64,000 nt of DNA from Fastidiosipila sanguinis (GCF_002998295.1 NZ_CP027226.1:1160001-1224000), one strand, 5' to 3'; counted from the stretch's first letter, positions 1-8,807 are shown. The notes: generated from the sequence alone by a model not told the origin. Made by a program: numbers and translations.

Positions 1-416
1 GGTCTCATAATTTTTATTGGAATTCCTGGGAATCCTGCACCACTTCCTACATCTAGAAAAGTTATTTTAGTTTGATTATTTTCACTAATAATCTCATCAA
101 CAAACTCAAGCAAAGCTAAGCTATCAATAATATGTTTGCTATAGAAACCCTCCGCATCAGTAATACTAGTTAAATTCAAGTAACGGTTTTTTCGCAGAAC
201 CATTTCTGAGTAAATCAAAATACTTTTCTCTTGAAGGTCAGAAAACCTTCCATCATTTTGCAAAAGCTCTTCTAAGACTTTTAGTTCAGCCTCTACCTCT
301 GGCGTAAATTCTTCCGGCATATCTACTTTAGATTCATAAGCACCAGATCCAACAACTTTATTAATCTCTTCATTTACTTTCATTTGATCCTGCTTCACCA
401 TTTCTTCACTAGTCAT
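1..416 (-). CDS. rsmG: 16S rRNA (guanine527-N7)-methyltransferase RsmG, 3' part cut by window edge
   Basis: Methylates N7 of G527 in 16S rRNA using S-adenosylmethionine. Only the first 138 codons lie in the window; the gene runs off the left edge. The translation shows the family landmarks NLTSI, KHIIDSL and the SAM-binding glycine loop DVGSGAGFPGIP. The ATG lies 2 nt after the mnmG stop, so the two are almost certainly cotranscribed, matching the conserved mnmE-mnmG-rsmG order. No strong ribosome-binding site precedes the start; translational coupling from mnmG is likely. About 45 residues upstream of the recognisable fold look like a low-complexity extension. Identity is confident; the C-terminal half is unseen. 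Confidence 0.93.
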   Translation of the reverse strand, partial: MTSEEMVKQDQMKVNEEINKVVGSGAYESKVDMPEEFTPEVEAELKVLEELLQNDGRFSDLQEKSILIYSEMVLRKNRYLNLTSITDAEGFYSKHIIDSLALLEFVDEIISENNQTKITFLDVGSGAGFPGIPIKIMR

Positions 417-418
417 AA

Positions 419-2380
419 CTACCCTTTTTTCGCATTATATTTCTCTTGTTTTTCTTTTGCTTCAAGATAAACCATCAATACTCCAATATCGGCTGGAGAC
501 ACTCCTGAAATCCTGCTTGCCTGACCAATAGACTCAGGTCTCATCTTATCCAATTTTTCTTTAGCTTCATTACGTAAACCTGTTATTGATTTATAATCTA
601 TATCGTCAGGTAAAACTTTTTGCTCACGCTTCTTAAATTTATCAATTCTTCTCTGCTCAATTTCTATATAACCTGCATATTTAATTGCATTTTCTACACT
701 GTCGATTAAAACTTGATCTTCTGTATTAATGTCAGAGTCAATCTCAGCCAAATCTAAGTACTTAATCTGAGGTCTTCTCAATAGATCTGCCAAACTTGCG
801 CCTGTATTCAGAGCACTAGTACCTTTTTCCTCTAAGAACTTATTAACTTTTTCGGACGGAGTTACTCTAACAGCTTCAATTCTCGCAATTTCATTCTCTA
901 AATCTAATCTTCTTTGTTTGAAACCTTCATATTGTTTTTCACTAACTAGACCGAGTTCGTAACCCAAATCAGTCAATCTTAAATCCGCATTATCTTGGCG
1001 TAAAATTAATCTATATTCTGCTCTAGATGAAAGCATTCTGTAAGGTTCTTTGGTACCTTCAGTCACTAAGTCATCAATTAGAACACCTATATAAGCTTCT
1101 GATCTATCTAGTACAAATTTATCCTTGCCCAAAACTTTTCTCGCTGCATTTACACCAGCAATAAAACCTTGACCTGCAGCCTCTTCATAGCCTGAAGTAC
1201 CATTAATTTGTCCTGCTGTATATAAGTTCTCTACTGTTTTTACATTGAGGTCTGCTCCTAGGCAGTATGGGTTAATGCATTCATATTCAATTGCATAACC
1301 TGTTCTTTGAACTACTGCATTTTCTAGTCCAGGAACACTCTTCAAAAACTTCAACTGAACTTCTTCTGGCAAACTACTTGATAGTCCTTGGATATACATT
1401 TCTTCAGTATTAACTCCCATTGGCTCAACAAAGACTTGATGTCTTTCTTTATCAGGAAAACGCACAATTTTATCTTCAATACTTGGGCAGTATCTTGCAC
1501 CTACTCCATGGAATTCTCCTCCATAAAGTGGTGATCTATAAAGATTATTCTCAATGATGCTTTGTGTACCTGTACTAGTCCAGGTTATATAGCAAGCTTC
1601 TTGATCCCTTCTAGCTTCCTTAGGTCTATCTTCACCATACAAAAATGAAAATGTCCATGGTTCTTCTTCACCTTCTTGAATCTCCATCTTAGAAAAATCA
1701 ATAGAATTCTTATTAACTCTAACAGGTGTTCCAGTCTTAAATCTTTGCAGAGGTAATTCGAGTTCTCTTAAGGACTGAATAATGTCCATGGCAGGTCTTT
1801 GGTTATCCGGTCCACTAGAATAATTTGTTTCTCCAATAATAATTCTCGCATCAAGATAAGTACCAGTAGTTAAGATAAAAGTCTTAGCTTTGTAAATAGC
1901 ATTGGTCATACTTACACAAGCTTCAATTTCGTATTTACCATCTGCATTTTTCTTGGATAATAGCTCAACAATCTCTGCTTGTCTTAAGTGAAGATTTTCC
2001 TCTTTCTCAAGAGTATGTTTCATCTCATCCATATAGAGACTACGATCCACTTGAGCTCTCGGTGCTCTAACTGCTGGGCCTTTCGAGGAGTTCAACATTC
2101 TAAATTGAATACCAGCTTTATCTGCTACTCTCGCCATTTCTCCACCCAAAGCAGAGATTTCTCTAACAATTTGGCCTTTTGCAGATCCTCCAATATTAGG
2201 GTTACAAGGCAAGTTAGCAATTGTCTCTAGTGACATACTAAATAGCACCACTTTCAGCCCCATTCTTGCAGCTGCTAAAGCGGCTTCACAACCGGCGTGT
2301 CCAGCACCAACAACAGCAAGATCATATTCTCCTGCTAAGTAGTATTTTTCATCTTTTATGACTTCTTCAAAACTTCTCAT
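419..2380 (-). CDS. mnmG: tRNA uridine-5-carboxymethylaminomethyl(34) synthesis enzyme MnmG (GidA)
   Basis: FAD-dependent partner of MnmE; together they install the (carboxymethyl)aminomethyl group at C5 of wobble uridine 34 in certain tRNAs, in the cytoplasm. The 653 residues are a full-length family size. Visible are the N-terminal dinucleotide-binding motif GAGHAGCEAA, the Cys-containing PCNPNIGG segment, the SSKGPAVRAPRAQ stretch and GQINGTSGYEEAAGQG near the middle, followed by the helical C-terminal MnmE/tRNA-binding domain. It lies 84 nt downstream of mnmE and 2 nt before rsmG, so it is the middle gene of the conserved trio. Nothing appears missing or disrupted. Confidence 0.98.
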   Translation of the reverse strand: MRSFEEVIKDEKYYLAGEYDLAVVGAGHAGCEAALAAARMGLKVVLFSMSLETIANLPCNPNIGGSAKGQIVREISALGGEMARVADKAGIQFRMLNSSKGPAVRAPRAQVDRSLYMDEMKHTLEKEENLHLRQAEIVELLSKKNADGKYEIEACVSMTNAIYKAKTFILTTGTYLDARIIIGETNYSSGPDNQRPAMDIIQSLRELELPLQRFKTGTPVRVNKNSIDFSKMEIQEGEEEPWTFSFLYGEDRPKEARRDQEACYITWTSTGTQSIIENNLYRSPLYGGEFHGVGARYCPSIEDKIVRFPDKERHQVFVEPMGVNTEEMYIQGLSSSLPEEVQLKFLKSVPGLENAVVQRTGYAIEYECINPYCLGADLNVKTVENLYTAGQINGTSGYEEAAGQGFIAGVNAARKVLGKDKFVLDRSEAYIGVLIDDLVTEGTKEPYRMLSSRAEYRLILRQDNADLRLTDLGYELGLVSEKQYEGFKQRRLDLENEIARIEAVRVTPSEKVNKFLEEKGTSALNTGASLADLLRRPQIKYLDLAEIDSDINTEDQVLIDSVENAIKYAGYIEIEQRRIDKFKKREQKVLPDDIDYKSITGLRNEAKEKLDKMRPESIGQASRISGVSPADIGVLMVYLEAKEKQEKYNAKKG

Positions 2381-2464
2381 ATATTTAACTTTCTAATTTC
2401 AAATTAAATTCCATTTAAAATATAAATTTTATATCCTTATACAATTTCTATTTATATACAAATT

Positions 2465-3919
2465 TTATTTACCTATACAAAATCTTGAGAAAATATCATC
2501 CAACATATTTTCTGATACATTTTCACCAGTTATTTCACTTAACAATTCTAAACCTTGTCGTAATGCCGCCGCTAAAATATCATTTGGCAAAATTGAACGG
2601 TCTTGGTCAATTGTCTTAAATACTTCAAAAGCAGATTCAATTAAATGTTGCTGTCTCTTGGATGTCAATACTAGATCATTTGCACCACTACCAGATAGAT
2701 TTTCATAATAATTAATTACCAAATCTTTTAAATCCTCAATAGCTTCCCCAGTACTTGCACTGACACTTAGATAGCCTTTAAAATGCTTATCCTCTTCTTT
2801 TAATTTTTTAAGATATTCCCAACTATCTAGATTAGAGTAATGATCACCAGATATATCTAATTTATTAAGAACAATATAATAATCTCTATCTCCTGCTGAA
2901 AGCCTTAAAAACTTATCAATTTCTTCTTCTAGTTCTGATTTTATTTTTGGAGTTAAAACTAAAAATAAAAGATCTGCTTTGTTTAATAACTCCTTAGATC
3001 TCTCCACTCCTAATCTCTCTATTGGATCTTCAGTTTCTCTTATTCCAGCTGTATCATATAAAGTTAATGGTATACCACCTAAATCAATTTTCAACTCTAT
3101 ACTATCTCTAGTTGTACCTGCTATATCAGTAACTATAGCCCTATCTTCTCCAGAAAGTGCATTCAAAATGGAAGATTTTCCTACATTTGGTTCACCAACT
3201 AATACTAATTGTAAACCTTCTCGCAAAACCTCACCTTTTTTATTACTCTTAACAACTTTGTCTAAAGTTTCCAGTACAAAATCAATATTTGAATTAATTA
3301 ACTCTTCCTGTAATGCGAAATCTTCATACTCAGGGTATTCAATATCTACTTCTAAAGCAGATAATAGTTCATACACTCGTTCTTTCACCCCTTGTAGTTT
3401 CTCTGCGGTTTCACCTTGCAAATGTCTAAGAGCTGCTTGATGTTGTCTATAAGTATCTGCTTCGATAATTCCCATAACAGCTTCTGCTTGGCTTAAATCC
3501 ATTTTTCCATTGATAAATGCCCACTTAGTAAATTCACCAGCTTCCGCCAATCTTGCTCCTGCTCTTAAAACTAGGTCTAATGTCTCTTTTCTTAAAGCAG
3601 CACCACCATGAAGTGAAATTTCTACTTGTTCTTCTCCTGTATAAGATTTACCCTTAACAAATTTGGTGATTACTACTTGGTCTAAAGGTTTATTTATATC
3701 ATTAATATCATGTAAATATCCAAAAGCAGCTTGATACCCCTTTAATTTAGCAATTCTTCTTTCACTTCTTATTGCTCTTTTCTTATTAAAGTCAGGCAAA
3801 GGACCAAAGTTAAAAATCTTGTCAACTAACTCTGCTGATCCCGGTCCTGCAACACGTAAAACCTGCAATCCTGAACTTCCAACAGGTGTCGCAAAGGCTG
3901 CTATAATTTCATCCAACAT
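2465..3919 (-). CDS. mnmE: tRNA modification GTPase MnmE (TrmE)
   Basis: GTPase partner of MnmG in wobble-uridine modification. At 484 residues it has the expected three parts: an N-terminal tetrahydrofolate-binding domain (IAAFATPVGSSGLQVLR), a helical domain, and a central G domain with P-loop GEPNVGKSS, switch TTRD, DTAG and NKLD. It ends in the invariant FCIGK, whose Cys is required for modification. The ATG is fixed because an in-frame stop lies three codons upstream; the ribosome-binding site is weak and distant. The gene is separated from jag by a terminator hairpin, so it probably has its own promoter; a TATAAT-like box sits just after that hairpin. Confidence 0.98.
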   Translation of the reverse strand: MLDEIIAAFATPVGSSGLQVLRVAGPGSAELVDKIFNFGPLPDFNKKRAIRSERRIAKLKGYQAAFGYLHDINDINKPLDQVVITKFVKGKSYTGEEQVEISLHGGAALRKETLDLVLRAGARLAEAGEFTKWAFINGKMDLSQAEAVMGIIEADTYRQHQAALRHLQGETAEKLQGVKERVYELLSALEVDIEYPEYEDFALQEELINSNIDFVLETLDKVVKSNKKGEVLREGLQLVLVGEPNVGKSSILNALSGEDRAIVTDIAGTTRDSIELKIDLGGIPLTLYDTAGIRETEDPIERLGVERSKELLNKADLLFLVLTPKIKSELEEEIDKFLRLSAGDRDYYIVLNKLDISGDHYSNLDSWEYLKKLKEEDKHFKGYLSVSASTGEAIEDLKDLVINYYENLSGSGANDLVLTSKRQQHLIESAFEVFKTIDQDRSILPNDILAAALRQGLELLSEITGENVSENMLDDIFSRFCIGK

Positions 3920-3964
3920 ATTTTCTATTCAACTGCTCCCCTTTTTTATCGTGCTTATTATATG

Positions 3965-3997
3965 CAAAAAGAAAGCTTCTTGCCGTAGCAAGAAGCC
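3965..3997 (-). terminator. Rho-independent terminator after jag
   Basis: A perfect 9-bp stem (GCTTCTTGC with its complement, 4-nt loop) is followed on the minus strand by TTTCTTTTT. It lies between jag and mnmE and should end the rpmH-to-jag transcript. A TATAAT directly downstream suggests transcription restarts for mnmE, but I see no good -35 box at the right distance. Confidence 0.8.
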
Positions 3998-4055
3998 TGA
4001 TATTTTTTAATACTTATATCAAATATTATATTACTTGTTGCAATTAATTCTGCAA

Positions 4056-4874
4056 TTAGTCGTTAATGACTTCCTCTGCTTCATCAAATTCTGAATTATC
4101 TTCATCAACATACTCTAGATCGATTACTACATAGCGTCTTGGTTCTTCACCTTCACTGTATGTGATAATTCCTGGGAAGTCATTCAAAGCTGAATGGACA
4201 ACTCTTCTATCTGCTGCTGACATTGGAGTTAGCTCGAAAGCTTGGCCTGTGCTTATTGCTCTTTCTGCAGTTCTCTTTGCTAATTCAGCAACATTTTCTT
4301 TATGTCTAGCCTTATATCTTCCAATATCTAAAACAAATCTAACTTTTGTTTTTGCAGTTTTATTAGCAACTAGTGATGCTATATATTGAATTGCTCTTAA
4401 AGTAACACCTTTTCTACCAATTAAAATACCGCAATCATCGCCTGTAATTTCAGCTGAAATTTTATTTTCTTGGACTTCAACAGTAACTTTGTTATCACCA
4501 TCCAAATCGAAGTTATCTAGAACTTCGTTTAAGAAATCTTCAATCGCTTTTGCTGCTAAATCAATTCTCTCTTCGAAACTACGCTCATCTTCTTCAGATT
4601 CAGAAAACTCAACATCTTCGTCGTCTTCCTCAACTTCAACATCTTCAACTTCTAGATCTAAATCTTCATAACTTAACTCTTCAGCTTCAATAGTTTCTGC
4701 ACTTTCTAAAAGACTTACTTTAACTTTAGCATCTTTGCTACCTATACCAAAGAATCCTGCATTTTCTTCTTGAAGCACTTCAATATCTACTTCGTTTTCT
4801 GTTACTCCTAATTGTAACAATGCTGATTGGATCGCTTCATTAACTGTTTTTCCCTCAACTGTAATTGACTTCAT
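4056..4874 (-). CDS. jag: RNA-binding protein Jag / KhpB (Jag_N-KH-R3H)
   Basis: Cytoplasmic RNA-binding protein; homologues (KhpB/EloR) act with KhpA in post-transcriptional control linked to cell division and elongation. In order: a Jag_N domain (about residues 1-52, with the GFFGIGSKDAKV motif), a strongly acidic Glu/Asp linker of roughly 50 residues, a KH domain with the GRKGVTLRAIQYI loop, and a C-terminal R3H domain (around RRVVHSALNDF, ending EPRRYVVI). The start used here has GGAGG five bases upstream; an earlier in-frame TTG would bury that site inside the gene. It lies 24 nt downstream of yidC, the usual arrangement. The acidic linker is longer than in compact Jag proteins. Confidence 0.95.
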   Translation of the reverse strand: MKSITVEGKTVNEAIQSALLQLGVTENEVDIEVLQEENAGFFGIGSKDAKVKVSLLESAETIEAEELSYEDLDLEVEDVEVEEDDEDVEFSESEEDERSFEERIDLAAKAIEDFLNEVLDNFDLDGDNKVTVEVQENKISAEITGDDCGILIGRKGVTLRAIQYIASLVANKTAKTKVRFVLDIGRYKARHKENVAELAKRTAERAISTGQAFELTPMSAADRRVVHSALNDFPGIITYSEGEEPRRYVVIDLEYVDEDNSEFDEAEEVIND

Positions 4875-4898
4875 TGTGTCCTCCAAATTTATGATCTT

Positions 4899-5999
4899 TT
4901 ATGATCTTCTTGTACGTTTTTTCTTTTGATTTTTAGCCTCAAGAGCCTCAATTTCAGCTTTTTCTTTCATTGCTCTTGCGGTAATTTTTTCTTCAAATTC
5001 TTTATCTGCTTCAGCTTGTCTTGCTGCCATTGGTTGTGTATAAATCTTGTCAAATAACCATGTTTGGAATATTGCTAAAGCGTTACCTGCTACCCAATAG
5101 ATTGACATAGCTGCTGGCATGCTAAAGGTAAAAATCAATGTCAAGAATGGCATCATGTACATCATAGTCTTAGCACTACTTGCAGCTGCATCTGTATTAT
5201 TATTAGCTTGCAAAGCAGGGTTTTTCTTACGTTTCTCTTGCTGAGCTTTTTTCTCTTCTTTACTTAAACCTACTGTATTAACTTTTTGAGTGTACCACAT
5301 TACAAGAACACTAGTTGCAAAAGCTATAATCGGTAAAATCATTAATGGCAAGTATGTAGATGACTGTTCACCAAATAAAAGTCCAAAATTAATAGTTGGA
5401 GTTAAACCAAGGTTCATACCTAGGAAGTCCATATCTATTAATTGGTCTACTGATAATAGTCCTTTGTTAACTACTTCTGCCAAAATATTAGGGTTATCAT
5501 TCAAAGCTTCTATAATGAAAATATTATTATGCATTAGATTTTGTTTTACAATTGTTTCTGAAACTATTCCAGCATTAACTAATATTTCTGCAATCTTGCT
5601 TAAACTTTCCACTGATACTTGCATAATAAAATATAGCGGACCAGAAATAATCCTATAAATAGGCCACATCAAGAATAAAGAAAATAGAGATGGTAGACAT
5701 CCTCCTGTCAATGAAACTCCATGTTTTTTGTAAAGTTCCATTTGAGCTTGAGCATAACCTTCTCTATCTGAACCGTAATATCTTTGCAAATCTGCAAGTT
5801 CAGGTTGCAGTGCTTTTTGTTGAATACTTGATTTGTGTTGTTTTACGTTAAAAGGTAATATTATCAATCTTATTAAGATGGTAAAAATAATTACAGCTAG
5901 ACCATAATTACCGAATACTGAATATATTAGTCGCATTACCCAACCAAATAATGAATAAAGTGGGTCTAATATTGATAAAGACATTAATGGTAAATTCAT
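4899..5999 (-). CDS. yidC: Membrane protein insertase YidC/OxaA
   Basis: Inserts and folds membrane proteins, alone or with SecYEG. At 366 residues it is the Gram-positive short form without the large periplasmic domain of proteobacterial YidC. It has an N-terminal hydrophobic helix, the conserved arginine in the groove (IRLIILPFNVKQHKSS), and hydrophobic segments near LFSLFLMWPIYRI, LPLMILPIIAFATSVLVMWY and MPFLTLIFTFSMPAAMSIYW. The Lys/Arg-rich C-terminus (KKKRTRRS) is typical for ribosome contact. No lipobox cysteine is visible. An insertion of about 60 residues between the second and third hydrophobic segments is longer than in Bacillus forms. The ribosome-binding site is weak; coupling to yidD, which ends 6 nt upstream, is likely. 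Confidence 0.96.
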   Translation of the reverse strand: MNLPLMSLSILDPLYSLFGWVMRLIYSVFGNYGLAVIIFTILIRLIILPFNVKQHKSSIQQKALQPELADLQRYYGSDREGYAQAQMELYKKHGVSLTGGCLPSLFSLFLMWPIYRIISGPLYFIMQVSVESLSKIAEILVNAGIVSETIVKQNLMHNNIFIIEALNDNPNILAEVVNKGLLSVDQLIDMDFLGMNLGLTPTINFGLLFGEQSSTYLPLMILPIIAFATSVLVMWYTQKVNTVGLSKEEKKAQQEKRKKNPALQANNNTDAAASSAKTMMYMMPFLTLIFTFSMPAAMSIYWVAGNALAIFQTWLFDKIYTQPMAARQAEADKEFEEKITARAMKEKAEIEALEAKNQKKKRTRRS

Positions 6000-6005
6000 A
6001 CTATT

Positions 6006-6242
6006 TTAACTTTCTTTCTTTTTTCCAGAAATAACTGGATCGTAACCTGTATTTTTATTAAAAGGGTTGCAACGCAAAATTCTCCATAATGCAAACATTG
6101 TCCCCTTTAAAGCTCCATGTTCTTCTAAAGATTCGATTGCATATTGTGAGCAAGTTGGTGAAAAGCCGCATTTGTTTGCACCCAAGCTAGGTGATATTGA
6201 TTTCTGGTAAAAGTGAATGCATTTAATCAATAACTTACTCAC
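6006..6242 (-). CDS. yidD: Membrane protein insertion efficiency factor YidD
   Basis: Small membrane-associated protein (78 residues) thought to help YidC-dependent insertion. It shows the DUF37/YidD hallmarks: [32 protein letters not shown] and the final [14 protein letters not shown]. The start overlaps the end of rnpA by 8 nt and the stop is 6 nt from yidC, the classic rnpA-yidD-yidC arrangement. Length and motifs are complete. Confidence 0.96.
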   Translation of the reverse strand: MSKLLIKCIHFYQKSISPSLGANKCGFSPTCSQYAIESLEEHGALKGTMFALWRILRCNPFNKNTGYDPVISGKKKES

Positions 6243-6585
6243 TGCAAATCTCCGTAGTTTCTTCTAGCAGTTTTGCTCTAGTAAAAAGCTTTAGCATATC
6301 AGCTCTAACGCTATGATAATCACTAATTTTTTCACTATTTCTGCCCATGATTACGATATCGTATCCATGTTTCAATTGGGGTTCTAGGTTCCTATATGCT
6401 TCTCTTAGCAAACGTCGTTCCCTATTTCTTTGTACAGCATTGCCATACTTCTTAACGGTGGTAAAACCCAATCTATTGTAGGCTAATTTATTTTTCACAA
6501 AATAAATTGAAAGCTCTCTACCAAACTGGCGTTTACCTGATTTAAATACTTTGGAAAACTCATAATTTTTCTTTAATTTTTCCAA
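6235..6585 (-). CDS. rnpA: Ribonuclease P protein component
   Basis: Protein subunit that assists the RNase P RNA in maturing tRNA 5' ends. The 116 residues include the diagnostic basic helix [13 protein letters not shown] and an N-terminal [10 protein letters not shown] segment. The start is a TTG codon with GGGGA six bases upstream; the nearest internal ATG is out of frame, so the TTG is preferred. It lies 21 nt after rpmH and overlaps yidD by 8 nt. The RNase P RNA gene itself is not in this window. Confidence 0.95.
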   Translation of the reverse strand: MEKLKKNYEFSKVFKSGKRQFGRELSIYFVKNKLAYNRLGFTTVKKYGNAVQRNRERRLLREAYRNLEPQLKHGYDIVIMGRNSEKISDYHSVRADMLKLFTRAKLLEETTEICSE

Positions 6586-6606
6586 ATTAATTCCCCAACA
6601 ATTTAA

Positions 6607-6744
6607 TTAGGCAGATAAAGATTTTCTACCTTTAGCACGTCTACTCTTTAATACTTTTCTACCGTTATTAGTAGCCATTCTTTTACGGAATCCGTGTTCT
6701 TTTGCACGTTGACGTTTTTTTGGTTGAAATGTTCGTTTTGGCAT
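6607..6744 (-). CDS. rpmH: 50S ribosomal protein L34
   Basis: 45-residue, very basic ribosomal protein. The translation begins [20 protein letters not shown] and ends in the typical [13 protein letters not shown] strong AGGAGAG lies 7 nt before the ATG and a consensus promoter lies upstream, so this is the first gene of the rpmH-rnpA-yidD-yidC-jag transcript. In most bacteria rpmH neighbours dnaA; here the next gene upstream is veg. Confidence 0.98.
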   Translation of the reverse strand: MPKRTFQPKKRQRAKEHGFRKRMATNNGRKVLKSRRAKGRKSLSA

Positions 6745-6776
6745 AATTATCTCTCCTTCTTTTTACAATGCAACTG

Positions 6777-6806
6777 ATTATAAATTCAAAAGCCTTGTTC
6801 TGTCAA
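6777..6806 (-). promoter_or_regulatory. Consensus sigma-A promoter of rpmH operon
   Basis: Minus-strand TTGACA and TATAAT are separated by 18 bp, both perfect matches to the vegetative consensus. It sits 33 bp upstream of the rpmH start and just downstream of the veg stop. Confidence 0.85.
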
Positions 6807-6818
6807 TTAAAAATAGGA

Positions 6819-7193
6819 TTAATCTTCTAAAACTTCTGAATCTTTTGCTTCTTCAGCCTCTGCTTTTTTAGCAGCTATTATTGCTTCATTTTCTTTTTTG
6901 ATTGCTTCTTCTAATTTAGCATAATTTTCTTGAATTATCTCTGCCGCTTCAGGTTCTACAGCAATCTCTACAGTATCAGTTAAAATATCAATATAACTAT
7001 AAGTAACTAACTCCGGGTCATCTTGACTCTTTCTGATACATCTAACAGTGAAAACCTTTGGATAGCAATCCTCTACAATTCCTTCTCTGATAATTGTTCT
7101 TTTTCTACCACCATTGGTTTTCAATCTTACTTTCTTACCTATGCAAGCTTCAATATCTTTCTTGCACATCTCCAAATCTTCTCTTTGAATCAC
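6819..7193 (-). CDS. veg: Veg family protein
   Basis: Matches the Veg family (DUF1021): residues about 13-80 carry CIGKKVRLKTNGGRKRTIIREGIVEDCYPKVF... and SYSYIDILTDTVEI-like ends typical of B. subtilis Veg, linked there to biofilm gene expression and spore outgrowth. At 124 residues it is longer than the usual 85-90 because of a Glu/Ala/Lys-rich C-terminal helix after the core. The start is a GTG with CGGAGG about 11 nt upstream; the next in-frame ATG (MCKKD) has no usable spacing. It stands alone between the AraC gene and the rpmH promoter. The family is clear, its exact function is not. Confidence 0.85.
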   Translation of the reverse strand: MIQREDLEMCKKDIEACIGKKVRLKTNGGRKRTIIREGIVEDCYPKVFTVRCIRKSQDDPELVTYSYIDILTDTVEIAVEPEAAEIIQENYAKLEEAIKKENEAIIAAKKAEAEEAKDSEVLED

Positions 7194-7229
7194 TAGTTAA
7201 AAAGCCTCCGTCTATTTATAGCATGCAGT

Positions 7230-7238
7230 ATTATATCA
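7230..7238 (-). promoter_or_regulatory. Extended -10 promoter upstream of veg
   Basis: On the minus strand TGATATAAT gives an extended -10 (TGnTATAAT) about 37 bp before the veg start. The -35 region is poor (TTGGGA at a long spacing), which an extended -10 can tolerate. Confidence 0.5.
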
Positions 7239-7299
7239 TAAAAGCATGTTTTGTTCCCAAGTCCTTAAGATGCTCAATGTTTAGCTTAGTAATTAAATA

Positions 7300-8298
7300 C
7301 TAATCCAAATTCTGCTTCTCACTTACAAATGATTTTCTGTATTCTGATGGTGTTATACCAAGTATTTTCTTAAATGCAGAATTAAATCTCTGGGTTGATG
7401 TGAATCCGACTTCTCTGGAAATGTTATTAATTTTGAGATCAGTTTTTTGCAAAAGCTCTTTACTCTTCTCCACCCTAAACTTAATCAAGTAGTTCATTGG
7501 GCTTGTCCCTAGCCTTTCCTTAAAGGCTCTAGTAAAATATCCTTCACTCAAAAAAACATGTTCAGCCATATCTCCTACACTTATATTCAAGGTGTAATTT
7601 TCATTGATAAAGTCTTCAATAATATCTAAGAGCTCATCAACACTGCCTTCTTTAATTCTTCTCTCCTGTTCTAGCTGATCTTGCAAAGCTCTATTTAACT
7701 GTACTGTAAGCTGCAAGGCCAAAGCTTGGAGCATAGGTGATTTTCCAAACATCTGAAGTTTGTTTTCTATAATTATATTCTCAACAATATTTGCAATTTG
7801 ATATTTACTTTGCCCCTTCAAAACTAATTGCTGAATCTCATACTCTGGTAACTTATAATCTTCTAGTTCAGTATCAAGATATTCATTTTGCAAACCTAAT
7901 TTGCTTTGATCTTTATTTTCTTTTTCATTAACGTCTGATACTTTTCTATTTCTCTTATATTTGCTATCAAGATTATTCTGATTAAAGATATCATCTGAGT
8001 TCATTGAGAAATACACACAAATAACCTCACATTCTCCCAGAACTTCATATGTATGATCAACACCAGGCCAAACAACTATAGTGCTACCGGCTTTTAGATT
8101 TAATTTCTTACCAGCAATATAGTAATTAACCTCACCTGAACTAACATATGTCAACTCGTAGGAGTCATGATGGCTTGGGCTCTTAAATGAGTTTCCCTCT
8201 GGAAAAAACAACTCCATGCTAGTCAAAATTAATGGTAATTCATTAAAATAATTAATATTATCTTCTCGTCTATTATTTAAATCTGAATCTAAAATCAT
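7300..8298 (-). CDS. AraC-family transcriptional regulator with cupin-type sensor
   Basis: Predicted DNA-binding regulator of 332 residues. The first ~110 residues form a cupin-like ligand-binding fold (SYELTYVSSGEVNYYIAGKKLNLKAGSTIVVWPG). A variable middle of about 100 residues follows. The C-terminal ~100 residues are a double helix-turn-helix AraC domain: ISVGDMAEHVFLSEGYFTRAFKE, then INNISREVGFTSTQRFNSAFKKILGITPSEYRK. Such proteins usually sense sugars or related metabolites. Nothing adjacent is an obvious sugar target: the flanking genes are veg and, divergently, ydbC. The shared 162-bp divergent region could hold its operator. Confidence 0.88.
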   Translation of the reverse strand: MILDSDLNNRREDNINYFNELPLILTSMELFFPEGNSFKSPSHHDSYELTYVSSGEVNYYIAGKKLNLKAGSTIVVWPGVDHTYEVLGECEVICVYFSMNSDDIFNQNNLDSKYKRNRKVSDVNEKENKDQSKLGLQNEYLDTELEDYKLPEYEIQQLVLKGQSKYQIANIVENIIIENKLQMFGKSPMLQALALQLTVQLNRALQDQLEQERRIKEGSVDELLDIIEDFINENYTLNISVGDMAEHVFLSEGYFTRAFKERLGTSPMNYLIKFRVEKSKELLQKTDLKINNISREVGFTSTQRFNSAFKKILGITPSEYRKSFVSEKQNLD

Positions 8299-8460
8299 AT
8301 TTGCCTTTCTTTAAACATCAACCTTTAAAATCCGATCAAATTTTTTTAATTTCAACTACTTCTATATTGTAACTTTTGTGATAATTTATCTCAATTTGTC
8401 TAATTCATATTAAATCTAAGCTTCTACAATTAAGTTAAAACAAAAGAAGGAGAGTTTTAT

Positions 8461-8721
8461 ATGAAAACTACAGAGAATAGCAATAATGATAGAGTTAGTT
8501 TTAACATTATTGAATCGCTTGGTGTACTAAGCACTAGTACAAATGGTTGGACCAAAGAAGTAAATGTCGTTTCTTGGAATGACAGACCTGCAAAACTGGA
8601 CATTAGAGATTGGGATCCAGATCATAATAAGATGAGTAGAGGGATTGGCCTTAATGCGACTGAAGTGGCTGGGCTTTATGAACTCTTGCAAAATACAGAA
8701 ATTTCATCTCTAGGAATTTAG
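8461..8721 (+). CDS. YdbC/PC4-like single-stranded DNA-binding protein
   Basis: 86-residue protein resembling the Firmicute YdbC family, whose structurally known Lactococcus member is a PC4-like single-stranded DNA-binding dimer. Family features: the N-terminal beta stretch ending GWTKEVNVVSWNDRPAKLDIR, then W-x-PDHNKMSRGIGL and a C-terminal amphipathic helix. AGGAGAG lies 7 nt before the ATG. It is monocistronic, transcribed away from the AraC gene and closed by a strong palindrome. Cellular role is uncertain; ssDNA handling in transcription, recombination or repair is inferred from the fold. Confidence 0.8.
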   Translation: MKTTENSNNDRVSFNIIESLGVLSTSTNGWTKEVNVVSWNDRPAKLDIRDWDPDHNKMSRGIGLNATEVAGLYELLQNTEISSLGI

Positions 8722-8740
8722 GTATTTACTCGAGTATATT

Positions 8741-8770
8741 AATGCACCTAGTTAACTAGGTGCATTTTTT
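8741..8770 (+). terminator. Perfect palindromic terminator after ydbC
   Basis: A 26-bp perfect palindrome (AATGCACCTAGTT and its complement) is followed by T6 on the plus strand. It lies between the convergent ydbC and clpX genes and may also serve clpX, although the minus-strand T run is weaker. Confidence 0.85.
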
Positions 8771-8807
8771 ACTAAAAATAAAACCTATATATTTATTTTC
8801 TGTGCTA

